DNA of 64,000 nucleotides, taken from NCBI RefSeq assembly GCF_900115205.1, contig NZ_FOYQ01000001.1, positions 248,001 to 312,000 on the forward strand. Direction: 5' to 3'. Position numbers and translations under genes: made by a program. Shown here piece after piece: positions 60,600 through 64,000 of the stretch (within the stretch, counting starts at the first letter, position 1; each line of letters starts with the position of its first letter). Source of the DNA: Robiginitalea myxolifaciens. GTDB lineage: Bacteria > Bacteroidota > Bacteroidia > Flavobacteriales > Flavobacteriaceae. Under the pieces are notes generated by a model. It was given only the letters and a program-made list of their open reading frames with translations. It had not been told where the DNA came from and made no database searches.

Positions 60600-62039
60600 T
60601 TACACCTCTCGTTCCGGGTCCCAGGCCTCCAGATAATCGGCAACGGCCTTTACAAACATACCTCCAAGGGCGCCGTTGACTACGCGGTGATCATAACTGT
60701 GGGACAGGAACATTTTTGATCGGATCCCGATAAAATCTCCATCAGCGGTTTCAATTACCGAAGGTTCTTTACGGATGGCTCCCAAAGCGAGGATTCCTAC
60801 CTGCGGCTGATTGATAATCGGTGTTCCAAAAACACTTCCAAAGGAACCCACATTGGTCACTGTGTAGGTCCCGTCCTGAATTTCGTCTGGCTTCAGGGCA
60901 TTTGTGCGCGCCCGATGGGCAAGATCATTCACTGCCCGGGCCATACCGACCAGGTTCAGTTGATCCGCATTTCGAATTACGGGCACAATGAGGTTGCCGT
61001 CGGGAAGCGCGGCCGCCATCCCCAGGTTTATATTCTTCTTTTTAATGACCCGGTCGCCATCCAGGGAAATATTCATCAGGGGATACTTCTTGAGGGCGTG
61101 GGCAACAGCCTCCAGGAAAATTGGGGTAAAGGTGAGTTTCTCCCCCTCCCGGGCCTCAAATCCCTTCTTAACGCGCTCCCGCCATTTAACCACTTCGGTA
61201 ACATCTACTTCCACAAAGCTCTGTACGTGGGCCGAAGTAGTGACGCTTTCCAGCATATGCTTGGCAATTAGCTTGCCCATGCGGCTTAGGGGAATGATTT
61301 CATCGCCTGCCTTCAAACCTGCTGGGGGTACAGCCGCAGTAGTCGCTTTTTCCTGTGCGGCCGGAGCAGCTGTTGCAATTTCGGATGCGACCTGGGTTTG
61401 GGTCGTTGGTGCCGGTGCTGGTGCTGATTTTATTTCCTGAGTTGCAGGTTGTACGGTATTGGATCGTCCTGCAATGTATTTCAACATATCCTCCTTGGTC
61501 ACACGACCATCCTTGCCGCTACCTGGGATTTTCTCTAACTCCTCTTTAGCAATTCCTTCTTCCCGGGCCATGTTTCGCACCAGGGGTGAATAGAAACGTC
61601 CGTCGCCGGGTACCGGGGCAAGGGCCTGTTGTGCCGCCTGCATGGCGTCCTCCGCCTGAGTAGCTGCTTCGCTTACTGCTGCAGCTGGCTGGGGCACTGA
61701 GGCAGCCGTTGTTGCTTCGCCCTTGGACTGTACTTCCTGAGTTTCCGCTGGCGCCGCAACCGATGGTGCAGCCACTGCAGGTGAATCACCTGCCTCAGCA
61801 CCTACCTGAATTACCGCAACCACTTCGCCTACCTTCACAACATCGTCAATATCGAAGCGTTTCTCGAGTAAAACCCCGTCTACTTCACTTGGGACTTCCG
61901 AATCTACCTTGTCCGTTGCAATCTCAAAGACAGCCTCATCGGCCTCAATAGTATCGCCTACTTCCTTGAGCCAGGAGGTCAGGGTGGCCTCCGCTACACT
62001 TTCGCCCATTTGAGGCAGCTTCAATTCAAATGTTGACAT
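60600..62039 (-). CDS. Dihydrolipoamide acyltransferase E2 of a 2-oxoacid dehydrogenase
   Basis: Core E2 component, 479 residues, of a branched-chain 2-oxoacid or pyruvate dehydrogenase complex. It has an N-terminal lipoyl domain with Lys44 in EIATDKVDSEVP, a long Ala/Pro-rich flexible linker (about 85-145), a peripheral-subunit-binding domain (about 150-195: SPLVRNMAREEGIAKEELE, GKDGRVTKEDML), a second Ala/Pro/Thr-rich linker (about 200-240), and the catalytic CAT domain (about 250-479) ending with HSYDHRVVNGALGG, where His and Asp are catalytic. No E1 or E3 gene is near, so complex identity is not fixed. Confidence 0.93.
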   Translation of the reverse strand: MSTFELKLPQMGESVAEATLTSWLKEVGDTIEADEAVFEIATDKVDSEVPSEVDGVLLEKRFDIDDVVKVGEVVAVIQVGAEAGDSPAVAAPSVAAPAETQEVQSKGEATTAASVPQPAAAVSEAATQAEDAMQAAQQALAPVPGDGRFYSPLVRNMAREEGIAKEELEKIPGSGKDGRVTKEDMLKYIAGRSNTVQPATQEIKSAPAPAPTTQTQVASEIATAAPAAQEKATTAAVPPAGLKAGDEIIPLSRMGKLIAKHMLESVTTSAHVQSFVEVDVTEVVKWRERVKKGFEAREGEKLTFTPIFLEAVAHALKKYPLMNISLDGDRVIKKKNINLGMAAALPDGNLIVPVIRNADQLNLVGMARAVNDLAHRARTNALKPDEIQDGTYTVTNVGSFGSVFGTPIINQPQVGILALGAIRKEPSVIETADGDFIGIRSKMFLSHSYDHRVVNGALGGMFVKAVADYLEAWDPEREV

Positions 62040-62076
62040 ATTCTCAATTTAGAAGCACTAAATCGCTTTTTCGTTG

Positions 62077-62084
62077 CAAAAATA
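62077..62084 (-). promoter_or_regulatory. Putative -7 element for E2 gene
   Basis: TATTTTTG on the minus strand, an exact TAnnTTTG match, 37 bases before the E2 ATG in the 83-base gap after recR. No -33 TTTG was recognised. Confidence 0.42.
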
Positions 62085-62122
62085 ATAAAATAACGCCCTG
62101 TACAGATTAAAATTATCAACGG

Positions 62123-62740
62123 CTATCGATTCAGAGAACCCTCAAAAGGGATTCGCTGAAGGATAGACCTTCCCAAGGTTACCTGATCTGCGTACTCCAG
62201 ATCATCGCCTACCGGAATACCCCGGGCTATGGTACTCAGGGTTACCTCAAGACCTTCCAGTTGCCGGTAGATATAAAAATTGGTGGTATCCCCTTCCATA
62301 GTGGCACTCAAGGCAAGAATCACCTCTTTCACCTCCCCTTCTTTAACCCGGTCAATCAGGGATTTGATGGTCAAATCCTGAGGACCAATGCCGTCTACTG
62401 GCGATATCTTTCCACCGAGTACGTGGTACAATCCGCGATAGTGGCCGGTAGCCTCGATGGCCATAACATCCCGTATATCTTCGACCACGCATACCAGGGC
62501 TGCTTCCCGTTTCGGGCTGCTACAGATTTCGCATAGCTCTGTATCGCTGATATTGTGGCACACGTTACATCTGCGGATACCTTCTCTTAATTCAAGGAGC
62601 GCCTCTGCCAAGGCCTGTGTTCGCGCCTCAGGTTGCCGCAGTAAATGTAGCACCAGACGCAACGCCGTGCGCTTTCCAATCCCGGGTAGCAGCGCGACTT
62701 CTTCCAGGGCCCGGCGTAAGAGAAGGGAGGAAATTTCCAT
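62123..62740 (-). CDS. recR: Recombination protein RecR
   Basis: Works with RecF and RecO in loading RecA at gaps. The 205-residue protein has the helix-hairpin-helix start ([17 protein letters not shown]), four Cys of the zinc finger ([16 protein letters not shown]), and the Toprim domain with [13 protein letters not shown] and [17 protein letters not shown] 62740 ([14 protein letters not shown]) is chosen over the in-frame ATG at 62758, because the RecR family starts here and the promoter element overlaps the upstream codons. It diverges from the symporter gene. Confidence 0.95.
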   Translation of the reverse strand: MEISSLLLRRALEEVALLPGIGKRTALRLVLHLLRQPEARTQALAEALLELREGIRRCNVCHNISDTELCEICSSPKREAALVCVVEDIRDVMAIEATGHYRGLYHVLGGKISPVDGIGPQDLTIKSLIDRVKEGEVKEVILALSATMEGDTTNFYIYRQLEGLEVTLSTIARGIPVGDDLEYADQVTLGRSILQRIPFEGSLNR

Positions 62741-62745
62741 GGCCA

Positions 62746-62753
62746 CAAAATTA
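62746..62753 (-). promoter_or_regulatory. Putative -7 element for recR
   Basis: TAATTTTG on the minus strand, an exact TAnnTTTG match, only 5 bases before the preferred recR start at 62740. Transcription would begin at about the ATG, which supports that start over 62758 and suggests a nearly leaderless message. Confidence 0.42.
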
Positions 62754-62798
62754 CGCATCTATTTTAAGTTTTGTACTTTGCCGCAGCTAAAATCGGTC

Positions 62799-64000
62799 AT
62801 GAACTCCACGGGCATTTTGCTATTGATTGGCGGCTATTTCGCCCTGCTGCTGATCATAGCCTACTTTACAGGGAAGAACGACAACAATGAGGATTTTTTC
62901 CGCGCAGGGAAGCAATCGCCCTGGTACCTGGTTGCCTTTGGTATGATTGGGGCCTCCCTCTCCGGGGTAACCTTTATCAGCGTTCCTGGGTGGGTGCAGG
63001 ATTCGAGTTTCAGCTATATGCAGGTTGTTTTCGGCTATCTGGCCGGATATTTTGTAATAGCCTGGGTCCTGCTACCCCTTTATTATCGCCTGGGACTGAC
63101 CTCCATCTACGAATACCTCGATACGCGCTTTGGTTGGCATAGTTATCGTTTGGGCAGCCTGTCCTTTTTTATATCCAGGGTTCTCGGTGCTTCCTTCCGC
63201 CTATTTCTGGTCGCGATAGTCCTGCAACAATTTGTCTTTGACGCCTGGAATGTTCCTTTTGAGCTCACCGTTGTCTTGTCTATTCTCTTGATCTGGGTTT
63301 ACACCTTCAAAGGAGGCATAAAAACCATTGTCTGGACAGATACCCTGCAGACCTTTTTTATGTTGTTGGCCGTTGGATTGAGTATTTACTTTATAAACGA
63401 CAGCCTTGGCTGGAGCCTGGGGGAATTTTTAAAATCCGAAGATCTCAAAGCATACAGCCAGATCTGGTTTACCGATTCCCTGGCCGATAAAAACCACCTG
63501 CTCAAATCGTTTTTTGGCGGGATGTTTATCACCATATGTATGACAGGCCTGGACCAGGATATGATGCAAAAGAATCTGACGTGCAGGAACCTGAAAGACG
63601 CGCGCACCAACATGATCAGTTTTAGCCTGGTGCTGGTTGTAGTGAACTTTGTATTCCTCCTGCTGGGCGCCCTGCTTTTTATTTATGCTCAACGCAATGG
63701 AATTGGACTACCCCTGATGGATGGCAGTCCGAAAAGCGACCTCCTTTTCCCGGAAATTGCCCTGAATGGAGATTTGGGACCCTGGGTGGGCATAACCTTT
63801 ATGTTGGGACTCATCGCTGCCGCCTACAGTAGCGCCGATAGCGCACTGACTTCCTTAACCACTTCGTTTTGCGTGGATTTTCTCGGCATTGAAAAACGGG
63901 AGAAAAATCAACGAAAAGCCTTGAGGAAACGCGTTCATATTGGGATGAGCCTACTCCTGATCCTCGTGGTCATCGCGTTCAAATACGTCCTGGATCGGAA
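62799..64000 (+). CDS. Sodium:solute symporter family protein, 3' end outside window
   Basis: The first 400 residues of a sodium/solute symporter (SSS family). ATG 62799 begins [20 protein letters not shown]; the frame is open to the window end with no stop. About nine membrane helices are visible, with the family-typical [20 protein letters not shown] near the start, a helix 3 region [18 protein letters not shown] and a late [18 protein letters not shown]. The substrate (sugar, amino acid, proline or other) cannot be told. It diverges from recR across a 58-base gap. Truncated here at about two thirds of its expected length. Confidence 0.93.
   Translation, partial: MNSTGILLLIGGYFALLLIIAYFTGKNDNNEDFFRAGKQSPWYLVAFGMIGASLSGVTFISVPGWVQDSSFSYMQVVFGYLAGYFVIAWVLLPLYYRLGLTSIYEYLDTRFGWHSYRLGSLSFFISRVLGASFRLFLVAIVLQQFVFDAWNVPFELTVVLSILLIWVYTFKGGIKTIVWTDTLQTFFMLLAVGLSIYFINDSLGWSLGEFLKSEDLKAYSQIWFTDSLADKNHLLKSFFGGMFITICMTGLDQDMMQKNLTCRNLKDARTNMISFSLVLVVVNFVFLLLGALLFIYAQRNGIGLPLMDGSPKSDLLFPEIALNGDLGPWVGITFMLGLIAAAYSSADSALTSLTTSFCVDFLGIEKREKNQRKALRKRVHIGMSLLLILVVIAFKYVLDR

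Overview
The window is 64 kb of gene-dense chromosome from a member of the Bacteroidota, most likely a marine-type Flavobacteriaceae of moderate GC content (about 50% by eye). This assignment rests on several features. A gliding-motility lipoprotein GldI gene is present. Several families are typical of or restricted to Bacteroidota (DUF5683, DUF6122, DUF4295, DUF3810, the long LepB, the OstA-like protein). Recurrent TAnnTTTG promoter elements, sometimes with an upstream TTTG, lie just before genes, and Shine-Dalgarno sequences are weak. A closer genus cannot be fixed from sequence alone. No rRNA, tRNA, CRISPR array, insertion sequence, phage gene or recognisable defence island was seen. Nearly every base is coding, and no gene-free stretch exceeds 300 bases.

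Layout. 1-3.4 kb: methylmalonyl-CoA mutase small (5'-truncated by the window edge) and large subunits. 3.5-9.5 kb (+): a cell-maintenance cluster of parA, parB, DUF5683, dapB, lepB, a WbqC-family gene and DUF6122. 9.5-14.6 kb (-): a tightly overlapping operon read from the right as TPR protein, ribH, small membrane protein, mutL and two rhomboid proteases. 14.7-16.5 kb (+): recF, a lipoprotein and a DciA-like DUF721 gene, meeting ndk (-) head-on. 17-20.8 kb: a PhoD-like phosphoesterase (-), diverging from DHH phosphoesterase, gldI and a cyclophilin-FKBP lipoprotein (+). 20.8-30 kb: pepD (-), then DUF3810, two amidohydrolase-like proteins, an RNA methyltransferase and an M48 protease (+), ending at a strong bidirectional hairpin. 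30-32.5 kb: katG (-) with a candidate operator. 32.5-38.5 kb (+): a DUF885-like protein, an M20 peptidase, modABC and a GyrI-like protein. 38.5-51.9 kb (+): a Rel/SpoT enzyme, a Fur-family regulator, purA, an OstA-like protein, a class III aminotransferase, a TPR protein, two tandem DUF368 (PopT-type) transporters, aroE and a five-repeat DUF349 protein. 51.9-62.8 kb (-): rimO, an amidase, a DUF2911 protein, ftsY, then DUF4295/rpmG/rpmB, cinA, an Hpt protein, a FAH-family enzyme, an exonuclease, a 2-oxoacid dehydrogenase E2 and recR. 62.8 kb to the end (+): a sodium:solute symporter cut by the window edge.

Together these are mostly housekeeping functions: chromosome partition and repair (parAB, recF, mutL, recR, dciA), envelope biogenesis and protein export (lepB, ftsY, OstA-like, DUF368, dapB, gldI), stringent and oxidative responses (rel, fur, katG), and peptide turnover. 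Many gene pairs share ATGA, TGATG or TAATG stop/start overlaps, which suggests translational coupling. I found no convincing new multi-gene system. The points most worth checking are the amidohydrolase pair, in which two of three domains lack the metal-binding HxH; the DUF885-like protein without its metal motif; the Fur homologue lacking its CxxC; and the inverted repeat embedded in the katG promoter.
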